From: Anaeromyxobacter oryzae
Lineage (GTDB): Bacteria; Myxococcota; Myxococcia; Myxococcales; Anaeromyxobacteraceae
NCBI RefSeq assembly: GCF_023169945.1
Contig: NZ_AP025591.1
Coordinates: 5,080,481 to 5,144,480, forward strand
Direction: 5' to 3'
Length of the DNA: 64,000 bases
Part shown: in pieces, positions 39,374 to 47,386 of the stretch
How the letters are laid out: every line of letters starts with the position of its first letter
How positions within the stretch are numbered: the stretch's first letter is position 1
The notes under the pieces: model-generated
Seen by the model: only the letters and a program-made list of their open reading frames with translations
Databases searched by the model: none
Told to the model about the DNA's origin: nothing
Translations under genes and position numbers: made by a program

Positions 39374-40285
39374 ATGAGCGCCGGGGACGTCGTGGTGGTG
39401 GGCAGCCTCAACATGGATCTCGTGGTGCGCGCGCCGCGCCTGCCGGCGCCCGGTGAGACGATCCTCGGCGGCGCCTTCGCGACGGTCCCCGGCGGGAAGG
39501 GCGGGAACCAGGCCGTCGCCGCCGCGCGGCTCGGCGCGCGGACCGCGATGGTCGGCCGCGTGGGCGACGACGCGTTCGGTCGCGCGCTCCGCGCCGGCCT
39601 CGAGGCGGACGGGATCGACTGCGCGGCGGTCCGGGATCTGCGGGGCGAGGCGACCGGCGTCGCCCTCATCGTCGTCGACGACGACGGCCGCAACGGGATC
39701 GTGGTCGCGCCCGGCGCGAACGCGCGGCTCGCCCCGGACGACGTCCCGGAGGCGGTCCTCGCCGGCGCGTCGGTGGTCGCGCTGCAGCTCGAGGTGCCGC
39801 TCGCGGTCGTGGAGGCGACGGCGCGCCGGGCCCGCGCGCTCGGACGGACGGTGGTCCTGAACCCCGCGCCGGCGCGGCCGCTCCCGCCGGCGCTGCTCGC
39901 GGACGCGGACCTGCTCGTGCCGAACGAGATCGAGGCGGGGATGCTCACGGGCGTGGCGGTCGACTCGATCGACCGGGCCTTCGACGCGGGCGCGCGGCTC
40001 CGCGAGCAGGGCGCGCACACCGTGCTCGTGACGCTCGGCGAGCGCGGGGTCGTGCTCGTCTCGGCGGAGGGGGCCCGGCACTTCCCGGCGCGGAGCGTCA
40101 AGGCGGTCGACACGACCGCCGCGGGCGACACGTTCATCGGCGGGCTGTGCGCCGCGCTCGCGCGCGGCCGCCCGCTCCCGGACGCGATCGGGTTCGCTCA
40201 GGCCGCCGCGGCGATCAGCGTGACGCGGCCCGGGGCGCAGCCGTCGATCCCGTGGGCGCGCGAGGTGGTCGCGACGGCGCCCTGA
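39374..40285 (+). CDS. rbsK: Ribokinase
   Basis: This 303-residue PfkB-family sugar kinase starts VVVVGSLNMDLV and has the family signature GGKGGNQAVAAARLG near residue 38. The C-terminal signature with the catalytic base is DTTAAGDTFIGGL near residue 248. ATP + D-ribose give ribose 5-phosphate, which feeds the pentose phosphate pathway. The ATG at 39374 follows GGGAAGAG, and the gene is last in the rbs operon. RbsD and RbsR are not found in or beside the operon. A strong hairpin follows the stop. Confidence 0.93.
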   Translation: MSAGDVVVVGSLNMDLVVRAPRLPAPGETILGGAFATVPGGKGGNQAVAAARLGARTAMVGRVGDDAFGRALRAGLEADGIDCAAVRDLRGEATGVALIVVDDDGRNGIVVAPGANARLAPDDVPEAVLAGASVVALQLEVPLAVVEATARRARALGRTVVLNPAPARPLPPALLADADLLVPNEIEAGMLTGVAVDSIDRAFDAGARLREQGAHTVLVTLGERGVVLVSAEGARHFPARSVKAVDTTAAGDTFIGGLCAALARGRPLPDAIGFAQAAAAISVTRPGAQPSIPWAREVVATAP

Positions 40286-40868
40286 CGGGCGCGCGGCCAC
40301 GCAGCGCGGGGTTTCGGGGGGAGCGGCGGCGCGAAGCCGCCCTTCGACGAACGAAGGGGCCCGGAGCGGGCCCCTTCGACTACTTCTTCGACCACCTACG
40401 AGCTCGTCATTGCGGCGAGCGATCACCGGCTTGCGCCGGTCTGCATTCGATCGATGTCTCCTGCAGTTTGCTCGACGATGAGACCTCCTTGGTTGGTCAG
40501 CTGCTGAGGTGATTGTGTGGCGGAAAGAGGCCCGGGTCGAGCCCCCGTTGGAGCCTCATCGCCATTCGCCCCGGTTCGCCGTGCGTGAGCGACGCGCGGC
40601 GTCGCGTTCTCGACGCACGGCGGCGGATTCGCGTGTCAGGAGAGCGGCGCGGACGTGCGAGCGACCGCGTGGAGTGGACCGACTCGATCCGATGCCGGCG
40701 CGGAGGGCGCCGACGATCGCCGGGTTCGCGCTCGGTGCGCGCCGGCCGACATCGAGCATGCCACGCGTGCTGCGCGCGGATCCACCCCCCACCCCTCCTG
40801 CCTGACGTCAATTCGCGACCCTGTCGTTCCATGGCATACCTGCTCGCCCGTCGCACCCCCGGTGACCC
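40286..40868. other. Long intergenic region between rbsK and the 32-haem cytochrome gene
   Basis: 583 bp with a terminator-like hairpin (40352-40378) after rbsK. It is followed by a stretch at about 40381-40560 that is visibly less GC-rich than the rest of the window and contains a short hairpin, accggc-ttgc-gccggt (40425-40440). I see no gene with a credible start. Several short frames are open only because of base composition. The AT-richer part may hold the cytochrome promoter or be a remnant of acquired DNA. Confidence 0.6.
40352..40378 (+). terminator. Terminator-like hairpin after rbsK
   Basis: Perfect 11-bp stem CGAAGGGGCCC/GGGCCCCTTCG with a 5-nt loop, located 66 bp after the rbsK stop. 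The downstream tail (actacttcttcg) is only weakly T-rich, so termination may be partial or Rho-assisted. Confidence 0.6.
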
Positions 40869-43226
40869 GTGAGCTCGACCCGTCTCCCCCTCGCCCCGGC
40901 CCTCCTCGTCGCGATCGCCTGCGCGAGCCAGGGGCCGGCCAGGCCGGCAGCCGCCGCGACCTCGGCGTGCAGCCCTTGCCACCGCCCCGCGATCCGGGCG
41001 GCGACGGGGCTCCGCGTCGTGCACCCGCCGTTCGCGGACGCCGCGTGCGAGACCTGCCACAAGCCCCACGGCGTCCAGGGAGAGCTGCTCCTCCAGGCGA
41101 GCGAGTCGCGGCTCTGCCTCGAGTGTCACGACGACGAGCTCTTCGCGAAGGCGGTCCTGCACGCGCCGGCGGCGAACCACTGCACCGCGTGCCACGCGCC
41201 TCACGCCTCCGCCGAGCCGAAGCTACTCCGGAAGCCCATCGGCGCGCTCTGCGCGGGGTGCCACCCGGACGTCGTCGCGGCGCACGGCGGGTACCCGGTG
41301 GGCGGTTCGCGCTGCACCGCGTGCCACGATCCGCACTCGGCCTCCCAGGAGAAGCTGCTCCGGGACGTCCGGCACGAGGTCTTGCCGGACTGCTCGAGCT
41401 GCCACGCCGCGCCGGCGTCGGCGCGGCCCTTCGCGACCGACGCCTTGCCGGCGCTCTGTCTCGGCTGCCACTCCGGGATCGAGGAGAAGGCGAGCCGGAA
41501 GGTCGTTCACGCGCCGGTGAAGGCGGGCCGTTGCACGGAGTGTCACCGCCCGCACACCGCGGACGCGGCGCCGCTCCTCGCGGCCGCGCCGCCCGCCCTC
41601 TGCGTCCGCTGCCACGGCGAGATCGGGCGCAAGCTCGCGGCAGAGCAGGCCCACGCGCCCGCCGCGCAGGGGCGCTGCGACGGCTGCCACGACGTCCACG
41701 GCGCCGACCGCAAAGCGCTGCTCGTCGCGCCGGATGCCCTCTGCAGCGGGTGCCATCGCCAGGCGCGCGAGTGGCTCGCGAAGCCCACGGTGCACGAGCC
41801 GGTGCGCTCCGGCGACTGCACGGCGTGCCACGATCCTCACGGCGGCTCGCGGAAGCTCCTCGTCCGGCCGGGCCGGGCGCTCTGCCTCGAGTGCCACCGG
41901 GGCGACGTCGGGAAGCGCGGCCACCCCGCCGCGGAGTGCACGAGCTGCCACGGCCCGCACGCGGGGGACCGTCCCCGGCTGCTCGTCGCCGGCCCCGAGA
42001 CGCTGTGCCTCGGGTGCCACGCCAGGACGCTCGAGAGCCGGAAGCCCGAGCACCGGCACAACCCGTTCGCGGGCGGCGCGTGCACGGCGTGCCACGTCGC
42101 GCACGGCGACGGGAAGGCGCTGCTGCGCGGCGAGCCCGCGAAGGCGTGCCTCGAGTGCCACGTGGGCGTGTTGAAGGTCTGGGACCGCGGGCGGTCGCGC
42201 CACGTCCCGTTCGCGCAGGGGGCCTGCCCGTCCTGCCACGACGCGCACGGCTCCGGCCAGCCGAAGCTGCTGCGGGCCGAGCCCGCGAAGGTGTGCCTCG
42301 GCTGCCACCGGGAGCTGGCGGCGCGCCTCGCGGCGCCGAAGGCCGTCGTGCACGAGGCGGTCTCGGGCGGAGATTGCCTCGACTGCCACCGCGGCCACGC
42401 CTCCACGGCCCCGAGCCTCCTCGTGAAGGAGCAGGCGGAGCTGTGCGGCGGGTGCCACGACGTCGAGGGCGCGGACCTCGCGAAGGCACATCGCGGCTAC
42501 GCGGTGGCGGGCGCCCGCTGCACGTCCTGCCACGACCCGCACGTCTCGAAGGCGAGCAAGCTCCCGCCCTCGAACGTCCATCCGCCGTTCGGGGCTCGCG
42601 AGTGCGCGCGCTGCCACTACGACCCGCCCGCCGACGGGGGGCCCGCGCCGGCGCAGGTGCGGAAGGACCTCATGACCGCGTGCGCCGAGTGCCACGACCT
42701 CGCCCAGCGCGTGGCGAAGGTCCCGCACGCGCCCGCCCGCGACGGCGACTGCGTCGCGTGCCACAGCCCGCACGCGTCCTCCCGCGATCACCTGCTCCTC
42801 CAGGGCGGCGCGGACCTCTGTCACGGCTGCCACGCCGACGCGCGGCGGAGGTTCGAGGGCGTGTCCGTCCACGCGCCGGTTCGGGCCGGCGCGTGCCTGA
42901 AGTGCCACGCGCCGCACGGCTCGAGCACCCCGAAGATCCTCGTGAAGGCCGAGCCGGACCTCTGCCTCGGCTGCCACGCGAAGCTCCGCGAGCGGGCCCG
43001 GGCCGACTGGGTGCACGAGCCGTTCAAGGCCGGAGACTGCGCGTCGTGCCACGCGCCGCACGCGTCCGCGAACCCGCGGCTGCTCACGGACGCGGTCCCG
43101 GGGCTCTGCCTCGGGTGTCACGACCTCGCCGCGGCGAGCACGAAGAAGGCGCACGGCGGTGCGACGGCGGACGTTTGCACGACGTGCCACGATCCCCACG
43201 GGGGACCGGGCAAGGCGCGGCGGTAG
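40869..43226 (+). CDS. 32-haem c-type cytochrome (doubled CXXCH repeats)
   Basis: This 785-residue exported protein contains 32 CXXCH haem-binding motifs, counted one by one from CSPCH near residue 35 to CTTCH near the end. They come in tandem units of roughly 50 residues, each with one motif followed by DPHG or APHA (CTACHDPHG type) and one of the LCLGCH type. This is the doubled-CXXCH/cytochrome c3-like build. The N-terminus is a signal peptide with a possible lipobox (LLVAIACAS). Its size and density fit an electron conduit or capacitor in the periplasm or at the outer surface, as in metal-reducing bacteria. GTG start at 40869 behind GGTGA. A paralogue lies at 47387-49165. Confidence 0.92.
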   Translation: MSSTRLPLAPALLVAIACASQGPARPAAAATSACSPCHRPAIRAATGLRVVHPPFADAACETCHKPHGVQGELLLQASESRLCLECHDDELFAKAVLHAPAANHCTACHAPHASAEPKLLRKPIGALCAGCHPDVVAAHGGYPVGGSRCTACHDPHSASQEKLLRDVRHEVLPDCSSCHAAPASARPFATDALPALCLGCHSGIEEKASRKVVHAPVKAGRCTECHRPHTADAAPLLAAAPPALCVRCHGEIGRKLAAEQAHAPAAQGRCDGCHDVHGADRKALLVAPDALCSGCHRQAREWLAKPTVHEPVRSGDCTACHDPHGGSRKLLVRPGRALCLECHRGDVGKRGHPAAECTSCHGPHAGDRPRLLVAGPETLCLGCHARTLESRKPEHRHNPFAGGACTACHVAHGDGKALLRGEPAKACLECHVGVLKVWDRGRSRHVPFAQGACPSCHDAHGSGQPKLLRAEPAKVCLGCHRELAARLAAPKAVVHEAVSGGDCLDCHRGHASTAPSLLVKEQAELCGGCHDVEGADLAKAHRGYAVAGARCTSCHDPHVSKASKLPPSNVHPPFGARECARCHYDPPADGGPAPAQVRKDLMTACAECHDLAQRVAKVPHAPARDGDCVACHSPHASSRDHLLLQGGADLCHGCHADARRRFEGVSVHAPVRAGACLKCHAPHGSSTPKILVKAEPDLCLGCHAKLRERARADWVHEPFKAGDCASCHAPHASANPRLLTDAVPGLCLGCHDLAAASTKKAHGGATADVCTTCHDPHGGPGKARR

Positions 43227-43239
43227 CGCCGCGGCCGGC

Positions 43240-43626
43240 CTACGCGAGCCGGCGCGCCAGCGCGGCGACGGCCGCGTCCCACGCGGCGACGCCGCCGGAC
43301 TCCTCCCACCGCTCGCGCAGCTCGGAGCCGCGGCGCACCGCCTCGCACGCGGAGCGCGCGCGGGGCGCGAGCGCGGCGAGGCCGGGCGTGCGCGCCGCCC
43401 ACGCGACCGCCTCCGCCGGCAGGACGGGCGAGGGCGCGCCGCGCGCGGCGGCGACCAGCTCCGCCGCGGCGAGCGCGGCGGCGGCGTCGGGGATCTCGAG
43501 CCAGTCGCCCACGGACGTGGCGGCGGCCAGCGAATCGGCGACGACGTCGAGGCCGTCCTCTGCCTCCATCGCCTCGCTGATGAGCTCGAGCGCGTGGTTG
43601 CCGGGTGTGGGATCGGGGTAGGCCAT
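43240..43626 (-). CDS. Small protein, DUF4259-like
   Basis: This 128-residue, acidic and Ala-rich helical protein has the pattern NHALELISEAMEAEDG...VADSLAAATSVGDWLEIPDAAAALAAAELVAAARG. This resembles DUF4259 proteins, which share a short N-terminal strand, paired helices and an AAE-VAA helix. Role unknown. The ATG at 43626 follows GGGGAGC. It converges on the cytochrome gene (13-bp gap) and lies downstream of, and in the same direction as, the LysR regulator gene. Confidence 0.62.
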   Translation of the reverse strand: MAYPDPTPGNHALELISEAMEAEDGLDVVADSLAAATSVGDWLEIPDAAAALAAAELVAAARGAPSPVLPAEAVAWAARTPGLAALAPRARSACEAVRRGSELRERWEESGGVAAWDAAVAALARRLA

Positions 43627-43750
43627 CGCGAACGCTCCCCGCGGTCCCCCCGGCCCGCGCGATGAGTGAAGGAGAGCACGGGGCGTGCGGACCTGTCCAG
43701 GTGGGTGGACCTCGGGCGATGGGCGTGCGCTCCCCACGCCGGCAGCGGCG

Positions 43751-44695
43751 TCACCGGGCGCAGGCGAGGAGGGCGCGGGCGCGGTCGACGACGCCGTCCA
43801 CCCACTCGATCACGGCGCGGACCCGCGGCGCCCGGCGGAGATCCCCGTGCACCAGGAGCCAGAGCTCGTGGTCCACGGGCTCGGGGCCGTCGAGCCGGAC
43901 CAGCTCCGGATCCGGCTCGGCGACGAAGCAGGGGAGGACGGCGGCTCCGATCCCGGCACGCGCCGCGGCGACGAGCGAGGCGGTGCTGTTGCAGCGGAAG
44001 ACGACGCGCCGCGACGGCGCCACCCGGTCGAGCCAGCGCTCCTGCGGGGTGCGCGAGAGGCTCTCCTCGAACCCGACCACAGGGTCGCGCTCCAGCTCGA
44101 TCCGTCCGCGCCGCTCCGCGGCGAACGCCCGCGAGCCGTAGACCCGGTAGGCGACGGGCGACAGCTTCCGCGTGACGAGGCCGGTGTCGCGCGGACGGCC
44201 GAGCCGCAGCGCGAGATCCGCCTCGCGGCGCGTGAGATCGAACGTCCGCTGGTCGGCGGCGATCTCGAGGAGGAGCGCGGGGTGGCGCGCGCGCAGCTCG
44301 GGGAGCGCGGGCGCGAGCAGGTGCGCGGCGAGATGGGTCGCGGTGGTGAGCCGGACCGAACCCTCGACGCCGCGATCGCGGGCGTCGGCGTGGCGCGCGA
44401 GCGCGAGCACGTCCTCCTCGACCCGCGAGGCGAGCGCGGACAGCTCGTGGCCGGCCGCGGTGCACGTCCAGCCCTGCGGCCCGCGCTCGAACAGCGCGAG
44501 GCCGAGCTCCTCCTCGAGCGCGACGACGCGGCGGCCCACGGTGTTGCGATCGACGCCGAGCCGCTGCGCCGCGCGCGAGAGGCTCCCGGTGCGGACCAGC
44601 TCCAGGAAGAAGCGGAGGTGTCCCCAGTCGAGCGCCCCCGCGCGTTCCTGCGCGGGGGCGGCGCGTGCCTGCGCGTTCACCTGCGCCCTGGACAT
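43751..44695 (-). CDS. LysR-type transcriptional regulator
   Basis: This 314-residue protein has an N-terminal winged helix at about residues 20-80 (LRFFLELVRTGSLSRAAQRLGVDRNTVGRRV, given here as the helix-turn-helix region) and a LysR substrate-binding domain from about 105 to 300. The wording DRNTVGRR, rather than SQPAVSRQ, and ERGPQGWTCTAAG match the branch of LysR proteins that includes short-wing regulators. ATG at 44695 with GGAGGA upstream; upstream in-frame starts lack that site. It is divergent from the small membrane protein gene at 44764 with a 68-bp gap, which it may control together with itself. Effector unknown. Confidence 0.88.
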   Translation of the reverse strand: MSRAQVNAQARAAPAQERAGALDWGHLRFFLELVRTGSLSRAAQRLGVDRNTVGRRVVALEEELGLALFERGPQGWTCTAAGHELSALASRVEEDVLALARHADARDRGVEGSVRLTTATHLAAHLLAPALPELRARHPALLLEIAADQRTFDLTRREADLALRLGRPRDTGLVTRKLSPVAYRVYGSRAFAAERRGRIELERDPVVGFEESLSRTPQERWLDRVAPSRRVVFRCNSTASLVAAARAGIGAAVLPCFVAEPDPELVRLDGPEPVDHELWLLVHGDLRRAPRVRAVIEWVDGVVDRARALLACAR

Positions 44696-44763
44696 CGCTA
44701 CTCCTCCCATCGAAGCGCCGGTCGTGCGAAGCGTCCGGAGCTCGCTGCAGGAGGAGATACCCG

Positions 44764-45105
44764 ATGACGACGGCCCGCGGAACCTCCCTCTCGTCGCCCG
44801 CGTGGGGCGCCCGACCGATCCGGCGCACGCCACCGGCGCTCGCGCCGCTGCGCGCCGACCCGGCGCCTCCGGCAGCCCCACGGTCCGGCCAGGCGCCCTT
44901 CTCGACGCCGCGGCGCCCGGGAGTGGCGCGCGGAGCGATCGTCCTCGTGCTCGGTTGGATCCTGCTCTGGGCGTACTTCGTGGTGGCCGTGGCGGAGCAG
45001 GCGGCAGCGCTCCGGTCCACGGTCGAGCGCGGCGGCGGTGCGGCGTCGGCGGAGCCGGCCGGGGCGCAGCAGCCGCCGCTCACCGCCCGCGTGCGGCGGC
45101 TCTAG
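44764..45105 (+). CDS. Small single-pass membrane protein
   Basis: This 113-residue protein has a disordered, Pro/Arg/Ala-rich N-terminal half and one strong membrane helix, GAIVLVLGWILLWAYFVVAV, followed by a short helical tail. No family is recognised. The ATG at 44764 is preceded by GAGGAGAT at good spacing, which supports translation. The gene is divergent from the LysR gene and could be its target. The last 26 bp overlap the end of the convergent CheW-LysM gene. Confidence 0.6.
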   Translation: MTTARGTSLSSPAWGARPIRRTPPALAPLRADPAPPAAPRSGQAPFSTPRRPGVARGAIVLVLGWILLWAYFVVAVAEQAAALRSTVERGGGAASAEPAGAQQPPLTARVRRL

Positions 45106-46885
45106 GTGCGCCGGCGCCGCCGGCCGCGGCCGGCAGCGCGAGTCGCTGCCCGGGCGTGATCAGGTCCGGGTCGAGGACCACGTCGCGGTTCGCGTCGAAC
45201 AGGAGCGGCCACGCGCGCGGGTCGCCGAGGTGGATCGCGGCGAGACGCCAGAGCGAGTCGCCGGGCGCGACGCGGAGCGCGCCGGCGGGCGCGCGCGGTC
45301 GATCGGGGAGCGGCGGACGCCGGTCGGGGAGCTCGGGACGCGGGTCGGGGAGCGGCGGACGCGAGTCGGGAAGCGGCGGACGCGAGTCGGGGAGCGGCGG
45401 ACGCGGGTCGGGGAGCGGCGGACGCGGGTCGGGGAGCGGCGGACGCGGGTCGGGGAGCGGAGGGCGCAGGTCGGGGAGCGGCGGACGCGGGTCGGGGAGC
45501 GGCGGACGCGGGTCGGGGAGCGGCGGACGCGGGTCGGGGAGCGGCGGACGCGGGTCGGGGAGCGGCGGACGCGGGTCGGGGAGCGGCGGACGCGGGTCGG
45601 AGAGCGCAGGGCGCGCTGGCGCGGCGGGTGTCACGAACGCGTGCGCGGACACGGGGCGGGCTACTCGAGATGCGGAGCTCGACGTTTCGGACACCGGCGC
45701 GCCACGGGCGGCAGGGTGGTCCCGCCCGGACGCGAGGATGGCCACGAGCGCGGCCGAGATCGCAGCGCAGACGAACATGGCGGCGAGCCATGCCGACCGA
45801 CGCGAGCGCGCGGGAGTCGAGGACGGAGCGACCGCTGGGGTGAACGTGGTGGTCCGCGTCGACGCTCGCGGAGGCGTCGAGGTCGAGGTCGAGGTCGAGG
45901 TCGAAGTCGAGGTCCACCGGGAATTCTCCCTCTCCCCCCGCGCTCCGGATACAGGATCCACCTGCGCGCGGGGGGAGAGGGCAGGGGTGAGGGGGGCCGC
46001 TCGGGCCACGAGCACCTTCCCGCTCGTCATTCTCCCCGCGTCGGCGCTTCGAAGGGACCCTCCGGTGCCCGGCGTCGTCCTCGCAAACGCGCCCCCCTCA
46101 CCCCGACCCTCTCCCCCCGCTTCGCTGCGCTGCGCGGGGGGAGAGGGGGAACTTCCTTCGGCGGGACCTGTCGCGTTCAGTCTCGCGCTCGCGTTCGCAG
46201 TCCCCCTCGCGTTCGCAGTCCCGCCCGCGTTCGCAGTCCCCCGCGCGTTCGCAGTCCCACCCGCGTTCGCAGTCCCACCCGCGTTCGCAGTCCCACCCGC
46301 GCTCGCAGTCCCACCCGCGCTCGCAGTCCCGCCCACGCTCGCAGTCCCGCCCACGCTCGCAGTCCCGCCCGCGTTCGCAGTCCCACCCGCGCTCGCAGTC
46401 CCCCTCCCGCTCGCGTCGCTCGCGTCCGCGCTCCCACCCGGCTTCGCGGGCCCGCTCGCGCGTACGCCCCCCGCCTCGAGCAGCCGGTCGAGGTCGAGCA
46501 CGAGCAGCACCGACGGTCGGCCGCGCACGATGATCCCGGCGAGCACGTCGGCCGCCGCGCCGAGCGCTCCCTCCGGCGGGACCACGTCGCCCTCGGACGC
46601 CGCCTCGAGGCCGCGCAGCGCGTCCACCCGGAGCGCGCACGCACCGACGTCGCCAGGCCCCTCGACGACCAGCAGCGCGCCGCGCGCGCCTTCGGCGGGC
46701 GCGCGGCCGAGCCGGATCGCGACCTCGACGTACGTCAGCACCGCGCCGTGGACGGCCACGACACCCGGCGCCGCCGCGGGGGCGCCCGGCACCGGCGTCG
46801 GCTCCACCGGATCGAGCACCTCGCGCACGCGCGCCACGTCGAGCGCGCAGGCGAGGCCGCCGGCATCGAACGCGAGGAGCTGCAC
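45080..46885 (-). CDS. CheW-domain/repeat/LysM membrane protein
   Basis: One open frame of 601 codons. Residues 1-135 are CheW-like (QLLAFDAGGLACALDVARVREVL...VLLVLDLDRLL). Next comes a GGTANA/GGTASA hexapeptide repeat (about 157-228), a stretch encoded by two palindromic repeats, a TSTSTS run, and a membrane helix near 366-387 (AWLAAMFVCAAISAALVAIL). A PLPDPRP heptad array (about 428-527) and a LysM domain follow (LRVAPGDSLWRLAAIHLG onwards). LysM binds peptidoglycan and CheW couples chemoreceptors to CheA. It could be one bridging protein, or two genes merged across non-coding repeats that lack stops. The GTG at 46885 has a weak ribosome site. Confidence 0.6.
   Translation of the reverse strand: MQLLAFDAGGLACALDVARVREVLDPVEPTPVPGAPAAAPGVVAVHGAVLTYVEVAIRLGRAPAEGARGALLVVEGPGDVGACALRVDALRGLEAASEGDVVPPEGALGAAADVLAGIIVRGRPSVLLVLDLDRLLEAGGVRASGPAKPGGSADASDASGRGTASAGGTANAGGTASVGGTASVGGTASAGGTASAGGTANAGGTANAGGTANARGTANAGGTANARGTANASARLNATGPAEGSSPSPPAQRSEAGGEGRGEGGAFARTTPGTGGSLRSADAGRMTSGKVLVARAAPLTPALSPRAQVDPVSGARGERENSRWTSTSTSTSTSTSTPPRASTRTTTFTPAVAPSSTPARSRRSAWLAAMFVCAAISAALVAILASGRDHPAARGAPVSETSSSASRVARPVSAHAFVTPAAPARPALSDPRPPLPDPRPPLPDPRPPLPDPRPPLPDPRPPLPDPRPPLPDLRPPLPDPRPPLPDPRPPLPDPRPPLPDSRPPLPDSRPPLPDPRPELPDRRPPLPDRPRAPAGALRVAPGDSLWRLAAIHLGDPRAWPLLFDANRDVVLDPDLITPGQRLALPAAAGGAGAPRAAARGR
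45303..45618. repeat. 21-bp tandem repeat array, about 15 units
   Basis: Unit tcggggagcggcggacgcggg, mostly exact, with variants near both ends. Being a multiple of 3, it encodes a PLPDPRP heptad in the leftward gene and keeps the other frames open too. The homogeneity of the central copies points to recent slippage or unequal recombination. Confidence 0.9.
45922..45996 (-). repeat. Interspersed palindromic repeat, copy B (reversed)
   Basis: Arms CCCTCTCCCCCCGC (45928-45941) and GCGGGGGGAGAGGG (45968-45981) with a longer loop containing ggatacaggatcc. The CCCCTCACCCC flank lies on the right, so the copy is reversed relative to copies A and C. It lies inside the CheW-LysM open frame and is translated as PLTPALSPRAQVDP and following residues. 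Confidence 0.85.
46092..46158 (+). repeat. Interspersed palindromic repeat, copy C
   Basis: Same flank (CCCCCTCACCCCGA), arms at 46107-46120 and 46134-46147, and trailing ggaacttcct as copy A at 19721. It lies inside the CheW-LysM frame without introducing a stop. Confidence 0.85.
46189..46411. repeat. 18-bp tandem repeat array, about 12 units
   Basis: Unit ttcgcagtcccacccgcg with limited variation (ctcgcag..., ...gcccacg). Read leftwards it encodes GGTANA/GGTASA hexapeptides between the CheW domain and the rest of the frame. The 3-fold unit length preserves the frame. Confidence 0.88.
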
Positions 46886-46972
46886 CGCGCGAGGGTAGCA
46901 CGCCGGGTGCACCCCCTCGCGCGGGTCGGGTGGAACCCGCCGTCCCCGACGCATCCGCGCTCGCGCGCGATC

Positions 46973-47215
46973 TCACTCCCCGGATGGTTTCCCGGCGAGA
47001 TCGTCGGGCAGATCGCCCGCGCTGTGCCGCTTCCCTTCCTCCTCGGCGCGCCGGAATTCGTCCGGGTTCGCCTCCACGTCTCGCCGGGCGTCCTCCGCCT
47101 CCTGCTCGACCTTCCCCTTCCGCAGGTGCTCGGCGACGCCCTCGCGGTAGCGCCGGTCGGCGCTGCGGTTTCCCTCGCCCTCGTTCTCGGGGTCCTTCCG
47201 TTCCTGGTCCGCCAC
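46973..47215 (-). CDS. Small hydrophilic protein
   Basis: This 80-residue, highly charged protein (MADQERKDPENEGEGNRS at the start, many Glu, Arg, Asp) has no hydrophobic segment and is probably intrinsically disordered or helical. The sequence looks like small general-stress-type proteins of GC-rich bacteria, but I cannot name a family. The GTG at 47215 is preceded by GAGGAGG at ideal spacing, which is the main support. It lies 87 bp ahead of the CheW-LysM gene in the same direction and divergent from the 23-haem cytochrome gene. Confidence 0.6.
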   Translation of the reverse strand: MADQERKDPENEGEGNRSADRRYREGVAEHLRKGKVEQEAEDARRDVEANPDEFRRAEEEGKRHSAGDLPDDLAGKPSGE

Positions 47216-47386
47216 GCCGCGCCTCCTCGGTCAGTGTCTCGCCCGGAAAAGCTGCCGACGGCCGGCCCTGGGCACAAGGGCGCGGGGCCGGCCCGGCGCG
47301 CCGCTCGCCGGGAGGCGCGGTGACGGCGGGCTCCGCGCCCCGGCGGTGGAGCCCCGCGGTGCCGGGTGGTAAACCTCCGGCTCCCC

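Noticed and set aside
36226..40137. A leftward open frame of about 1300 codons opposite rbsA-rbsC-rbsK
   Set aside because: Antisense to three well-recognised genes. The lack of stops is due to GC content.
40509..40805. Short Arg-rich rightward frame before the 32-haem cytochrome gene
   Set aside because: No ribosome site, no recognisable domain, and composition typical of chance frames in GC-rich DNA.
45303..45618. CRISPR array
   Set aside because: The 21-bp units are contiguous without spacers, encode a heptapeptide repeat and have no cas genes nearby. The same reasoning excludes the 18-bp and 276-bp arrays.
45102..45917. Alternative leftward gene starting with an Asp-Leu repeat (GTG after GGGAGAATTCCC)
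   Set aside because: Despite a ribosome-like site, this frame loses the LysM domain and reads the 21-bp array as an Arg/Pro/Ala repeat. The LysM frame is clearly the coding one.
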